From assembly GCA_024803745.1 (NCBI GenBank), contig JANJXV010000039.1, positions 7,557,001 through 7,621,000 of the forward strand: a stretch of DNA of 64,000 nt, written 5' to 3'. The notes beneath the pieces were generated by a model. It worked only from the letters and a program-made list of their open reading frames with translations, was not told where the DNA came from and made no database searches. The position numbers were made by a program, and so were the translations under genes. This DNA is from Megascapheus bottae (taxonomy: Eukaryota > Chordata > Mammalia > Rodentia > Geomyidae). Positions 29,201 to 46,070 of this stretch are shown here, piece by piece (the stretch's first letter is position 1; every line of letters begins with the position of its first letter).

Positions 29201-30489
29201 ATCCCCCAGTTCCATGTGTACCCTAAGCCCTCACTGATACCCCAATATAACACTCTCATTTTATGAATTGGGTCTCTGATTATTGTTTACTTTTCCCCCA
29301 AATCCTTAGATCCTTTTCTTTTTATTTCTCTTGGTCATGGGGCTTGAACTCTGGGCCTGGGTGCTGTCCCTAAACTCTTCAGTTCAAGGCTACTGGACTC
29401 AAGGCCACAGTGCCACTTCTGGTTTTCTGTACTTTAGTGCCAGGGCTGGCTTTGAACCATGATCCTCAGATCTCAGCCATCTAAGTAGCTAGATTAGATC
29501 CTTTTTTTTTTTTTTGATGCCCCAGTAAGGAACCCTAGATCTTAATGAATACCTGCTCCTTCTAGATAACTCAGCAGACAGAATCCTCTCCACGTTTTAT
29601 TGATAGGGTATTTTTCTTTCTGGCCTCAAGTATTTCCTGAAAGTTCTTATTGGACTGCCACAATCCCCTCCCACCTCAGTGCTGGTTTACATCACTGTCC
29701 ACTCCACCCCCATCTTCTCCCCAGTGACCCCACCAGCTCTTAAAACACACCCTCCCCCAAGCCTTGTCAGATAGTTCAAAATGTCCTGCTACATCCCCAG
29801 TTGAAACTCTCACTTCACCCCTCCAGATTGGTGCCCAAAGAAAGCCAGTTCAGCCTTGCAGAAAAGCATGGACTGATATTTGACACCTCTTAGAAGGACC
29901 CCCCACACCCACACCTAAGGCTTTCCATTCCATCAGGCTTCGGGGCAGACGGGGATCAATTGGTGGAGGGCCCTGGGGTGAGCATCTCCAAGGTAAAGCC
30001 CAGGAAAACCTGAGAGCCCAGCAGGGAAATGGTCTGAGTCAGGTGTGAGCAGGGGTCCAGAAGCTGGGCAGTCACCAAGGAGGCTGTGGTAAACAGAATA
30101 GCCAGAAGAGGCAGTGGCCCCGACGGCTCAGCACCCCCAGGAGGGCCCCCCAACGCCCAGCTTGTATCTCAGGACAGGATTCTTTGCCAAATTCCATCCC
30201 CATCCCGGGTGCGAGTCTCAGATGAGAAGACCACCTGGCCTCTCCTGGAGAACCCCTGCCCCACCCCTGCCTCCCCCGGCCCACCCCACCCTCGCGCCCC
30301 AGGGTGGCTCACTTTCTGGTCCCGGAGGCGCTCCCCGTGGATGACGTAGTGCCCCTGGCGGGCCCCCCCCTCGGGCCTGGCCCCTCGGACCCGACATACG
30401 CTCACCTGGCTGAGGCCCCCGCCCCCCACAGGAAGCCAGCCCCCACTGGAGTCATCTCGGGCCATGACCACGGCTCGGACCCGCACCAT
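23264..30489 (-). CDS. SPRED3: SPRED3, Sprouty-related EVH1 domain protein 3
   Basis: Membrane-associated inhibitor of Ras-Raf-ERK signalling, mainly neural. Coding exons in transcript order: 30489-30313, 29098-28930, 28837-28761, 24916-24773, 23923-23264. All GT-AG and in phase, 408 residues (I recall 410 for human). Residues 1 to about 113 form the EVH1 domain (starts [17 protein letters not shown]). A serine-rich linker follows (exon 3, eight consecutive Ser). The KIT-binding-like region spans roughly the start of the last exon and includes GYEDYRR. The cysteine-rich Sprouty domain occupies the C-terminal about 110 residues ([25 protein letters not shown]). I chose the start at 30489 because the EVH1 domain begins there in the orthologue. 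A 5' untranslated exon must exist upstream, since an acceptor lies directly before the start (30494-30495), but I cannot place it. Confidence 0.96.
24259..24482 (-). mobile_element. Antisense composite SINE
   Basis: Reverse right arm (ctcaaggctagagttctacc), linker, and reverse B1-like half. SPRED3 last intron side. Confidence 0.8.
25262..25818. mobile_element. Cluster of three SINEs
   Basis: 25262-25508 antisense composite SINE; 25509-25615 antisense monomeric B1-like element (ctccaaagtgctgggattac); 25620-25818 sense composite SINE lacking its 5' end. SPRED3 intron. Confidence 0.72.
25985..26150 (-). mobile_element. Old antisense composite SINE
   Basis: gtgctctaccagttgagcca and ggcttccaaccacaatctt blocks are recognisable but diverged. 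Confidence 0.55.
26619..26856. repeat. GATA microsatellite and old antisense SINE
   Basis: 26619-26679 consists of gata/gagata/ggta units; 26680-26856 is a diverged antisense B1-like element ending with gagtagctaggattacaggt. Confidence 0.7.
27097..27284 (+). mobile_element. IDL-Geo-type SINE
   Basis: Diverged sense copy; tcatgaaagag before and tcatgaaagaa after suggest a target-site duplication. Confidence 0.78.
27481..27694 (+). mobile_element. IDL-Geo-type SINE
   Basis: Sense copy, gtggcttagtggtagagtgc to ccccaggattggc plus A-rich tail. SPRED3 intron, antisense to the gene. Confidence 0.85.
27969..28168 (+). mobile_element. IDL-Geo-type SINE
   Basis: Sense copy, gtgtggcctagtggtagagt to ctcaggactggc plus poly-A. 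Confidence 0.87.
29318..29493 (-). mobile_element. Antisense composite SINE with 12-base duplication
   Basis: ttagatcctttt at 29306-29317 and 29494-29505 flanks a reverse right arm, short linker and reverse B1-like half. Confidence 0.85.
29506..30312. other. Non-repetitive SPRED3 intron sequence
   Basis: No SINE and no additional exon recognised between the SINE at 29318 and the first coding exon. It becomes C-rich towards 30312. Confidence 0.5.
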
Positions 30490-31239
30490 GTACCTGGAGG
30501 ACGTGGGAGAAGACAAGGACAGCCGTCTGTGAATTCGAATCCTGCCCCCTCCTTCAGGGCCCTTTCCTTGCCTCCCTCCCCCCCCCCCGTCCCTCCCTCC
30601 AGCTTCATCTCTCACATCCGGGCCCAGTGGACCCTCAGCCACCAATACCCACCATTGCCCCCTCATGCCCACTTTCTGCTGGCACCGCTTCTTTCTTCCT
30701 GTGACATCGCCTCTCTCTGATCTGCCTGCTTCCCCACGGCTATCTTCCCTCCCCAGACCCACCCCACCCCTCACAGGCTTGGTTTGCCACCTCCCCTCCC
30801 CCTCCAGCTCATCCCCCCCTCAACCCCGTCTCCTCTGTCAGCACAGCCCCACCCATCATCCCCCCAACACACACAGCTGGGTTCCTGCGCATATGTATTT
30901 TCTCTGGGCCCATCAACTCCAGCTCCAGTTCCCCCCCCACCCCCCACCACCACCCCAACACTGCCTCTGCCCCCTGTCACCCAGGCCACTAAGCTGGGTG
31001 GAAAAGCTTGGCTCTCTCCCCCCCCACCCCACCCCACCCCTTCCCGGATTTATGAATGAGACCGGATGCAAAGCTCACTGAGTCACCCAGCAACCAGGAG
31101 ATGGGCAGGGAAGCAGGGAAGAGAAATGGCCAGAAAGAGAGGCCCAGAAAGAGAGCGGCGATGGAGGCTGGCTGAGGAAGCCCGGAACGGAGGCGATCCA
31201 GCGAGCGCTTTCATTCACAAAAAATAATAATAACAACCA

Positions 31240-32260
31240 TCAAAGCTGCTTCCCGGGGTCCCAGGCCCAAGAAAGCCAGAAAGGGCGCTGGTGCGCGTCT
31301 GACTGGGGGTGCCGGCTCTCCCCCAGCTCAAAGGACCCCCCCGCCCCGGAATCCGGATCGGCCCCCCGCGCCCCCGCCCACCCCGCTGCGCCCCGCCCGG
31401 AGCGGACCCCGCCGCGCGCCCTGGCCCCTCCCCACCCGCGGGCTGCCGGGCTTCCCCGGCCCTTCCGGGGAGGAAGGGGCGGCCGCAGCGCCCCCAGCCC
31501 CCTTTTTCTCAATGGGATGGGATTTTTGTGAATGAGCGGTCACGTGACACGGCTTCCTTTGTCCGCCCGCCTCCCCCGACAACAGGTGAAGCACAGAAAG
31601 AGGGCAGGGGCTCCCCCCCCCCCTCCGCCCCACCACCCAGGGCCTAGCGGGGAGGGGGCGCCGGGATCCCACGCCCGCACCTCCGCCCCCCCTCCCGGGG
31701 AAGTGGTCCTCAGAGTTCCCTCAATGGAGAGGGGCCAGGACGGGATTTTGTGAATGGGAGTCTGCAAAGGGAGCCCGAGACCCCGCCACACACACCCCTG
31801 GACGGAGGCTGGCGCCCCCCCAATGGCCGCCGCGTACTTTAGGGACCCCATCACCTTCTGCTTTCCCAGCTGGGGTGTGCGGATCACCCGGGCGGGCAGA
31901 GGGTGCAGCGGGGTCCTGGTCGCCCCCTGGCTGGGGCAGGCGGTCTGTCAGCCCCCGCCCCCTAGCCCGCCCCGGGGCACCTGCCTGGGAGGCTCCGGCC
32001 GGGCTCCGAGCGGCGGCGACGGCGGCCTCCTCCTCCTCTTCCTCCTCCTCCTCCTCCTCCTCCTCCTCCTCCTCCTCCTCCTCCTCCTCCTCCTGCTCGC
32101 TCCGGCTCCCTCGCTGGCTCGGGCGGCGCTGGAGACGGGCACCCGGAGCCGGGGCGCTGGGGGAGGGAGGGGGAACCTGGAAGAAGGGTGGGGGGGGAGG
32201 GGGCGGCGTGGGGGAGGGGTAAGAGCGAGACGGGCGGACTTGCCCGCTGGGTCCTAGAGA
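31240..32260 (-). promoter_or_regulatory. SPRED3 CpG island and probable promoter
   Basis: Dense CpG sequence upstream of the first coding exon, suited to the unplaced 5' untranslated exon. It contains the palindrome GTCACGTGAC at 31539-31548 (E-box of the USF/TFE type), two direct copies of ttttgtgaatg (31524-31534, 31746-31756) with a reverse copy at 31212-31222, and a CCT tract at 32026-32093. Exact transcription start not determinable. Confidence 0.6.
32026..32093. repeat. CCT/AGG trinucleotide tract
   Basis: About 22 CCT units with one CTT interruption inside the SPRED3 CpG island. On the gene's strand it reads GAG/AGG. Likely length-variable. Confidence 0.93.
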
Positions 32261-32645
32261 CCGGCACTGACTCCAATGAACAGCCCCCCCCCCACCAGCC
32301 CCCATTATTTTTTTCAGGATCCAGACGGGATCCCCCTACTTTTCCACTGCCATCCTGCCCACCGCTTCCTGATGATGAGGCGGGAGGGACAAGGGAGGGT
32401 GACAGGGTGGCTTCAGGGCGCGAGAGTGGGGCCGTGGCCTAGGGTTTGGGCTCCCAATGGGAGGGGCTGGGTGGAGCAGTTCGAAAAGGGTAGGGAGGGA
32501 AGGGCTCAGGCTGGAGGGGCGGATCCGAGGGCCCAGGAAAAGGGTTTGGATGCTGAAGGCCAGGTGAGTGTTGGGAGAGGCAGGTCCTCGGTGGGGCGTG
32601 AAGGAGGGGGGAGCGGGGTCTGAAAGATACTGACAGGTCCCCCAA

Positions 32646-32870
32646 AGAGGTGGAGTTAGCAGTGCTCACGCCTGCACCCTAACGACTCGGGAGGCTGACA
32701 TGTGAGGGTCGCAGTTCCAAGCCAGCCTAGGTAGGAAAGTCCATGAACTCGATCTCCCATTAACCACCAAAAAGCCAGAACTGGAACTAAAAAAAAAAAG
32801 CTTTGAGCAAAAATCCGTAGGGACAGAGTCCAGGTCCTGAGTCCAAGCCCCAGGACCGGCAAATTCAACA
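32646..32870 (+). mobile_element. Diverged composite SINE between SPRED3 and GGN
   Basis: Sense copy (agtgctcacgcctgcaccct, aaagccagaactggaac, ccccaggaccggc). It lies between two GC-rich 5' regions. Confidence 0.75.
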
Positions 32871-32899
32871 TAAATAATAAATAAGTAAAAAAGCGGAGC

Positions 32900-34115
32900 T
32901 CGGAGATGAATTCCCCGGCAGGCAGCAGCCGAATGGTCCTGGGGGCGGAGCTACGCCGCGGGGTTCGCGGTGGGCGGGGCTGCGAGTGGGCGGGGCCGCA
33001 TGAAGGGGAGGAGCTAGCGAGAGAAAAAAAACGTTCTGAAGGGGTGGGGCTTAGGAAGCCGGGCTTGGGGGCGGGAACTACAAGACAGGCTTTGCCGAGG
33101 GAGACTCAGGTTCCTAAGGGCGGGGCTTCAACGGACTCACGGGAGGGCGTGGCCTCTGGTCAGGGGGCGTGGCCTCTGGTCAGGGGCGTGGCCTCGAGCT
33201 GGTTCGGGGGGGCCCATCCTCACAGTCTCGCCCCACTGGCTTTCACCCGCACCTCCCCTCCTCCCCTCCCCGGTGTTCTTTTCGGTTATTTTCTGCTACG
33301 GCCGTTCCCCGCTCTACCCTGGGCCTAGGGGGCCGCGGCCTGAACTTCGGTCGACTGGAGGAGTCGGTGAGTGGACCCTTTTGGGGGGGACTGGGGAACC
33401 CAGACAGAACTTGGGGTTGAGATTTGGAAACCGGGAGTTATTGAGACCTGACTTAACAAACCCGAAAGCGGGAAAAGGAGTTGAGAAATGGAGCTTGTCA
33501 CTCTCTGGGAAGTGGGGGGGATCCAGATGATGGGCTGAGAAAGACTGGGTGACGGGAAGGAGTTTAGAGCTGAGGACTGAGGGCAACTGGTAAGAACAGA
33601 ACACCTAGCATTGGTTAGGCAGAGGCAGGGGTTGGGGAGGTGGGCGGGGTGGGAATGAAGCACGACTCCTTGACAATGGGGGGGGGGACCAGGGAGTAGG
33701 GGTAGAGCCTAGACATCAGCAATCTGGGGAGGAAAGTGTCACTTCTTTGTAAGTTAGGGTACAGGACACCACCGCCATTAGACAAGGTTTGAGTCTTGAA
33801 GCCCAGGGTGTGGTCCAGAGTGTAGGGGTGTGAGCTAAGCAACCAAGGGAACTGTGATGGAATCTTAGTACATTAAAGGGGTGGGGCCTAAGTATGTGCA
33901 CCTGGGGCTTTGGAGGGGCTTTGGGTAAGTAGGCGACCAGAGAGGAGGGGGGGGCGGAGCGCAGGACTGAGGAGGCATATTGGGGGGAGGAGGGGGGCGA
34001 GACGGAGCTAATGCAGATAAGTCCAAGAAGAGCCCGGGGTCGTGGGGTCCCCTCAGCCTTTGGCAGACTGACTGGTAGAAATGTATCTGATTATAGTCCC
34101 AGACCTCCGTCGGAA
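32900..34115 (+). promoter_or_regulatory. GGN 5' region
   Basis: GC-rich up to about 33360. Three GGGCGTGG boxes (33145-33152, 33165-33172, 33184-33191) sit in 19-20 base repeats. A splice donor GTGAGT at 33367-33372 after CpG-rich sequence could end a 5' untranslated exon, with an acceptor near 34103 (ccag). These exon calls are inference. Confidence 0.45.
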
Positions 34116-36781
34116 ATGGGGAATGTACAGTCGGAGCCATCCGCGGGCGGGGGCTCCCGAAAAGAGCAGGCCTCAGACCGCGCCTCTGATTCCCGCCGGA
34201 CGTCCCTGGTGGAGCCCGAGGTGACCCCTTCCTCCCCAGCCATGCGCCTGGCTCGAGGGCTGGGCGTCTGGTTCCCGGGCACCTCCGCGCCCCCGGTACT
34301 CCTGGTACCCCCAGAGCCCCAGGCCTCACCCTCGCCCCTGCCCCTGACCTTAGAACTGCCCTCGCCAGTGACGCCCCCTCCAGAGGAGGCAGTTGCGGCC
34401 ACGGTCACCACACCACCCCCGCCCCCCGTGGGGACCCTGTTGCCCGCGCCGTCTAAGTGGCGAAAACCCACGGGTACCGCGGTTTCCCGGATCCGCGGCC
34501 TGCTGGAGGCGAGCCATCGCGGCCAAGGCGACCCTCCGAACCTCCGCCCGCTGCCTCCGCTGCCCCGGCAACTAACGGAAAAGGACCCAGTCCCGAGGGC
34601 CTCAGCCCCACCTCCGACGCCCCTGGAGCCTCGGAAGCCACCGCCCCCGCCGACACGGACACCACCGCCGCCGCTATCGCCGCCGCCGCCGCCCTCGCAG
34701 CAGCCTCCGAACCGCAGGACCGCTCCAGCTCTGGCCGCACCCGCCACCAGCGCCCCCGAGAGCCCGGCCAGGCCCTGCCTCGAAGCCCCGACGGCGGGCG
34801 GAGCGCGCGGAGGGGCGGCTCCCCAAGGGGGAGATGACATGGCCCGGTCCGCGGCTTCCGAACCGGGCCTGAGCCTGCTGTGTAAAGTCACCTTCAAGTC
34901 GGGCCCCACCTTGTCCCCTGCGGCACCCCCGGGTCCCCTGGCCATCAAGCCCGCCCTTGGGGCCGGCGGGGCAGGCGGCGGCGGGGCCGGCGGACTCTTC
35001 GCCGCCTCCTACGCCGAGGTCCTGAAGCAGGGGCCCCTGGCACCTGGAGCCCCCCGCCCCCTCGGGGAGCCTCCTCGAGGAGTTCAGGAAACCGAGGGCG
35101 GCGATGGAGACTGCGAAGGGTGCCCTGGTCCCCCTTCGGTGCCCGCGTCCCAGGCCCGGGCCCCACAGCCGCCCCCCTACACCACCTTCCCAGGCTCTAA
35201 ACCCAAATTCGACTGGGTGAGTCCCCCAGATGGCCCTGAGCGCCACTTCCGCTTCAACGGGGCCGGCGGAGGCATAGGGGTGCCCCGACGGCGCGCCGCC
35301 GCGCTCTCGGGACCCTGGGGCTCCCCTCTGCCCCCACCGGGGCAGACGCACCCGGCCCCCGGCCCCCGGAGGCCCGCACCTGCCCTGCTGGCGCCGCCCA
35401 TGTTCATCTTTCCGGCACCCACCAATGGCGAGCCCGCGCGCCCGGGGCCTACGGCCCCGCAGCAAATCCCGCCGCCGCCGCTGCCGCCGCCCCCTCCGCC
35501 TCCACCACCGCCTCCGCCCCCCACGCCGCCAGCCACGCCGCCGCCCGCGCCGCCGCCCACCCCGCAGCCCGAGCCGCTCCAGCCCGCGCCCGCGCCGCGG
35601 CCGCCGGTGCGCCCGCCCACCCCGGGCCCCGGCCACGAGGAGGCGACCCGGGTTCCAGCCCCAGCCCCTGCTCTGTCCCCTGCCTTGGCCGTGGACCAAG
35701 CCGCGGCCCTCGTGCTGGCCCCGGCCCCAGCCCCGGCCCCGGCTCCGGCCCCGGCCCCGGCCCCCATTCCGGCTCCCGCGGCCACCGAGACTTTGGCGCC
35801 TGCGCCCGCCAAGGTTCGCACGCGCAGGAACAAGGGCTCCCGCGCAGCCCGAGGTGCGGCCCGCGAGGACGGCACACCTGGAGACCGGGGCTCCGCCACG
35901 GACGGCAGCAGCGGGGCGTCTTCGGGGGCAGGTAGCAAGGGCGCAGCGCACCACTGGCCGCCCTTCCAGGTGCTCAACTCTTGTCCCTGCAAGTGTTACT
36001 GCCGCCACCAGCCTCGCCATCGCCGCCTGCCACGCAACGTGTCTGCCTGGTGAGGGAGGTCAGGAATGGGGAGGGGAGGGAACGCTCCCCGGGACCCTCT
36101 TACCTAAATGCCAAACTTAGCTGATCTCCCATAATCCGGGGAGTACCAGCGAAGACCCCCAGGATGAGCCTAATCCTCGTTTCTAGCAGGGGCAGGGGAA
36201 GAGGCAGGCAGGAGGAAGCTGGCACCAACAGACCCTTACACCTGCCCCTAAGGACTCGTGACAGTCGCCCCCCCCCCCACACACACACTCTGAACAAAGG
36301 AGAGCCCTTGGCCTAGCCTCTCAGGCTCTGGAACTACTAGCCCCTGACCACCAGAGGACACTGCTGGCCCAGCTTTGGCAGTGTAAAGAGTTACTGTGCA
36401 TGGCCCACCTTCCTCACCCATCTGGTTCACCAGCCTGATCCTGGTTCTCAAAACACAATCCCTGAGACTGCCTGGACACTTAGGGGCTCGGCTAGGCTCT
36501 TTTGGTACTTCTGGGAATGTAGCTCTGCCTGAAACTGCCTTTGGGATATTCTGCCAGCCTTCAAGGAAAAGCAAGCCCCCACCCTGCAGCCCCCCCAGAG
36601 GAGTTCTCCATCCAACAAGGAGAACCTGGTCATCGACAGGCCTCCATTCTTCCCTCTTCCCAGGCTGAGGACACCCACCAACCACCTGAGTGAGCCACCC
36701 TGGGTCGCCACCATCAAGCTGGCGGGCTCGCTGGTAGCTGGGTTGGAGCACTACAACTTGCAGACCACCCACTCCAACTGA
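34116..36781 (+). CDS. GGN: GGN, gametogenetin
   Basis: Testis protein of spermatocytes and spermatids. Mouse work links it to FANCL, OAZ3 and CRISP2 and to double-strand-break repair in meiosis. Two coding exons, 34116-36049 and 36664-36781 (GT-AG, in phase), 683 residues; I recall about 650-670 in human and mouse. The start MGNVQSEPSAGGG has G at -3 and +4. Its MGXXXS pattern would permit N-myristoylation (inference). Most of the protein is low complexity: proline-rich throughout, with a long poly-Pro run near residue 460 and a PAPAPA tract near residue 540. The cysteine-rich SCPCKCYCRHQPRHRRLPR block and the C-terminal exon (LAGSLVAGLEHYNLQTTHSN) are conserved. If the intron is retained, translation stops right after NVSAW. 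An in-frame ATG at 34011 has a weaker context and I did not choose it. Confidence 0.95.
36050..36663 (+). other. GGN intron
   Basis: Single intron inside the coding region, non-repetitive, starting GTGAGG and ending cttcccag. No other feature recognised. Confidence 0.85.
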
Positions 36782-36817
36782 GTGTGGTCTCAACGCCCCT
36801 GCTTGCCCCTCAATGCT

Positions 36818-36823
36818 AATAAA
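36818..36823 (+). terminator. GGN poly(A) signal
   Basis: AATAAA 37 bases after the GGN stop codon; gives a very short 3' untranslated region. Confidence 0.85.
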
Positions 36824-37472
36824 AGTAACTCCAGCCTCCTTGCCTGTCAAGTCACCGCTGGGCCGAAGTGGCAGGGGTTCCAGCCAGCATCCACTGAGGG
36901 GGAGGAAGGGGACAGGTGCTCACTCCCCTAGACCGCAGCCAACAAGCGCGGTCTAATGCCAACTCTGAGCTGGGCCCAAGTCACTCTGGAATGACCACTG
37001 CCTCACAGTGAGAGTGGGGCAAACTGAGAGGGCACAAATGGCTCATCTTGAATGTGCTGATGGGTGGAGAGGTCCTGGGCTACAGGGATGACTCGGAAGA
37101 GGGGTTCAGGCATATATCCACACAGGGGCCCATAACTTTGGTTCCAGATGGCTCACACTAGCAGCCCACAGATGGGGTCCATTTCATATAGCATTTTAAA
37201 AATTATTTAATTCGCTGTCAACACTTGAAAAAACAGGACATTGTCTACTGGGGCGTCCTGGCCCAGCACTGCGTCCACAGCAGACTTGGTACAATCCTAC
37301 ATGTGACCCACCTGTGCTCGAGGCCCGGCGCAATGGGCACTGGACAGGCTGACGGGGGGGGGGGGGTGTTACTAGCAACCCCCAAAGAGAACCCAAGCTT
37401 CCAAGTTCTCCAGGCTGGCTCCCCGCCATCCCAACTGGGGAGACAAGGGCCGGGAAGAGAGCTCAATCCACC
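36824..37472. other. GGN-PSMD8 intergenic space
   Basis: Short convergent intergenic stretch without SINEs. Contains a poly-G run at about 37356-37367 and an A/T-rich patch near 37195. No gene seen. Confidence 0.6.
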
Positions 37473-37478
37473 TTTATT
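37473..37478 (-). terminator. PSMD8 poly(A) signal
   Basis: TTTATT on the + strand is AATAAA for PSMD8, 77 bases past its stop codon. Confidence 0.85.
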
Positions 37479-37555
37479 GGAGGACAGCTGCACCAGGGCT
37501 GAACAGCCGTGTATGTCCCGCCCGGCCCTGGGTGCTGAGCCCAGGCCACATGGTC

Positions 37556-44789
<7,234 letters not shown>

Positions 44790-44979
44790 GAACGTGTCAA
44801 TTAGAGCTCCGCCTCCACTGTCACTCAACATGGTGCCCGGAAGTCGCTCTGCCCCGCCTGCGAAGGACCACCTTCTCGCCACCTCGCGCCAGTGATTGAG
44901 ATGGCCGCCGTGGCTTCCGCCCCGGACAGTTTCTACGAGGAAGGTTCCATTTCTTCAAACGCATGGAGTCAATTCGGTT

Positions 44980-45157
44980 TTTGTTGTTGTTGTTGGTTTG
45001 TTTCTGTTGTTGCCATGCCTGGGGTTTGAACTCAAGGCCTGGGAGCTCTACCGCTTGAGCCACAGCGCCCCTTCTGGCTGTTTCCGTGCATGTGGTACCC
45101 ATGGCTTCATGCGTGCTAGGCAAGCACTCCACCACTGAAGCCACATTCCCAGCCCCG
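44980..45157 (-). mobile_element. IDL-Geo-type SINE, antisense
   Basis: Reverse copy starting with (tgt)n. Flanks ggagtcaattc (44966-44976) and ggagtcacttc (after 45157) look like a target-site duplication. Confidence 0.8.
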
Positions 45158-45318
45158 AACGGAGTCACTTCAACAGATGGATTAGTCGCATTTGATAGAC
45201 GGGTTCCGATAAAGGCAGTGATCTTCCGAAGACAAGCAGCTGGGAGTTAAATCTAAGTCTATGGATAAAATGAAGTTTACACAAATAAGTGCAAGTTGTG
45301 CATACAAACTACCCAGTC

Positions 45319-45576
45319 TAGCCGGGCACTGCTGGCTCCCACCTGGTAGCCCAGCTACGCAGGAAGCTGAGGTTTGAGGATTGCAGTTCAAGGTGAGCCC
45401 AGGCAGAAAAGTCTGTGAAACTCGTATCTTCAGTTAACCAGCAAAAAAAAAAAAAAAAAAAAGACAGAAATGGAACTGTGGCTCAAGAGGTAGAGCACTA
45501 CTCTGGAGCAAAAAACGCTCAGGGACAGCCTCCAGGTCCTGAGTTCAAGCCTCAGTACTGGCACCAAAACAAAAAA
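45319..45576 (+). mobile_element. Composite SINE
   Basis: Sense copy with a long internal poly-A at about 45443-45462 between the halves. PSMD8-CATSPERG intergenic. Confidence 0.8.
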
Positions 45577-46070
45577 AATGTTTTTGGCTTGACCAAATCC
45601 TAGTATTATTGAAATTTGCAATCATACTTGTTTATCTTTTTTTCCTTTTTTTTTTTTTTTTGGTCTGAGTGTAGGATGTCTCCAATCCTATCCTCCATCC
45701 CTGAAATATTTTATTCTGTTTGATGATGTCGGCTGGATGACACTACCTACTGTTTTGTTTTGATACTAGAGATTCTACTTAGGACTTCATGGTTGCTAAG
45801 CAGATGCTCAATCTCTTGAGCCATGTCTCCAACCCCTTTCTGTACTGGTCAATTTAGAGGTAATCACTTTATGCCTGAGTTGCAATCCTCATATCTGTAG
45901 CTCCTAGGAGCAGAATCTCTGAGCTGCAAACAAATAGGAATTGCTCCCCCAGCCAGGAGGGCTATAGTGAGAGGTCCTTGGTGGACTCCTTCGCACAGAC
46001 TTTCTCCTCTCTAGCATCCGGTCCTGGCCACCCACCTTACCGGCCCTTGGTGTTTAATGGAGGGGGGGGG
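45577..46070. other. PSMD8-CATSPERG intergenic sequence
   Basis: A T-rich run (45629-45661) and weak old-SINE-like fragments (for example gctcaatctcttgagccatg near 45806). No gene recognised. Confidence 0.5.

Noticed and set aside
31721..32305. Open frame with a long Glu run on the - strand
   Set aside because: The Glu run is the CCT/AGG repeat in the SPRED3 CpG island; nothing around it resembles a protein.
34674..36020. 448-codon open frame on the - strand inside GGN
   Set aside because: Arg/Gly-rich mirror of the GC-rich, proline-rich GGN coding strand. No family resemblance; GC-rich sequence has few stops in all frames.
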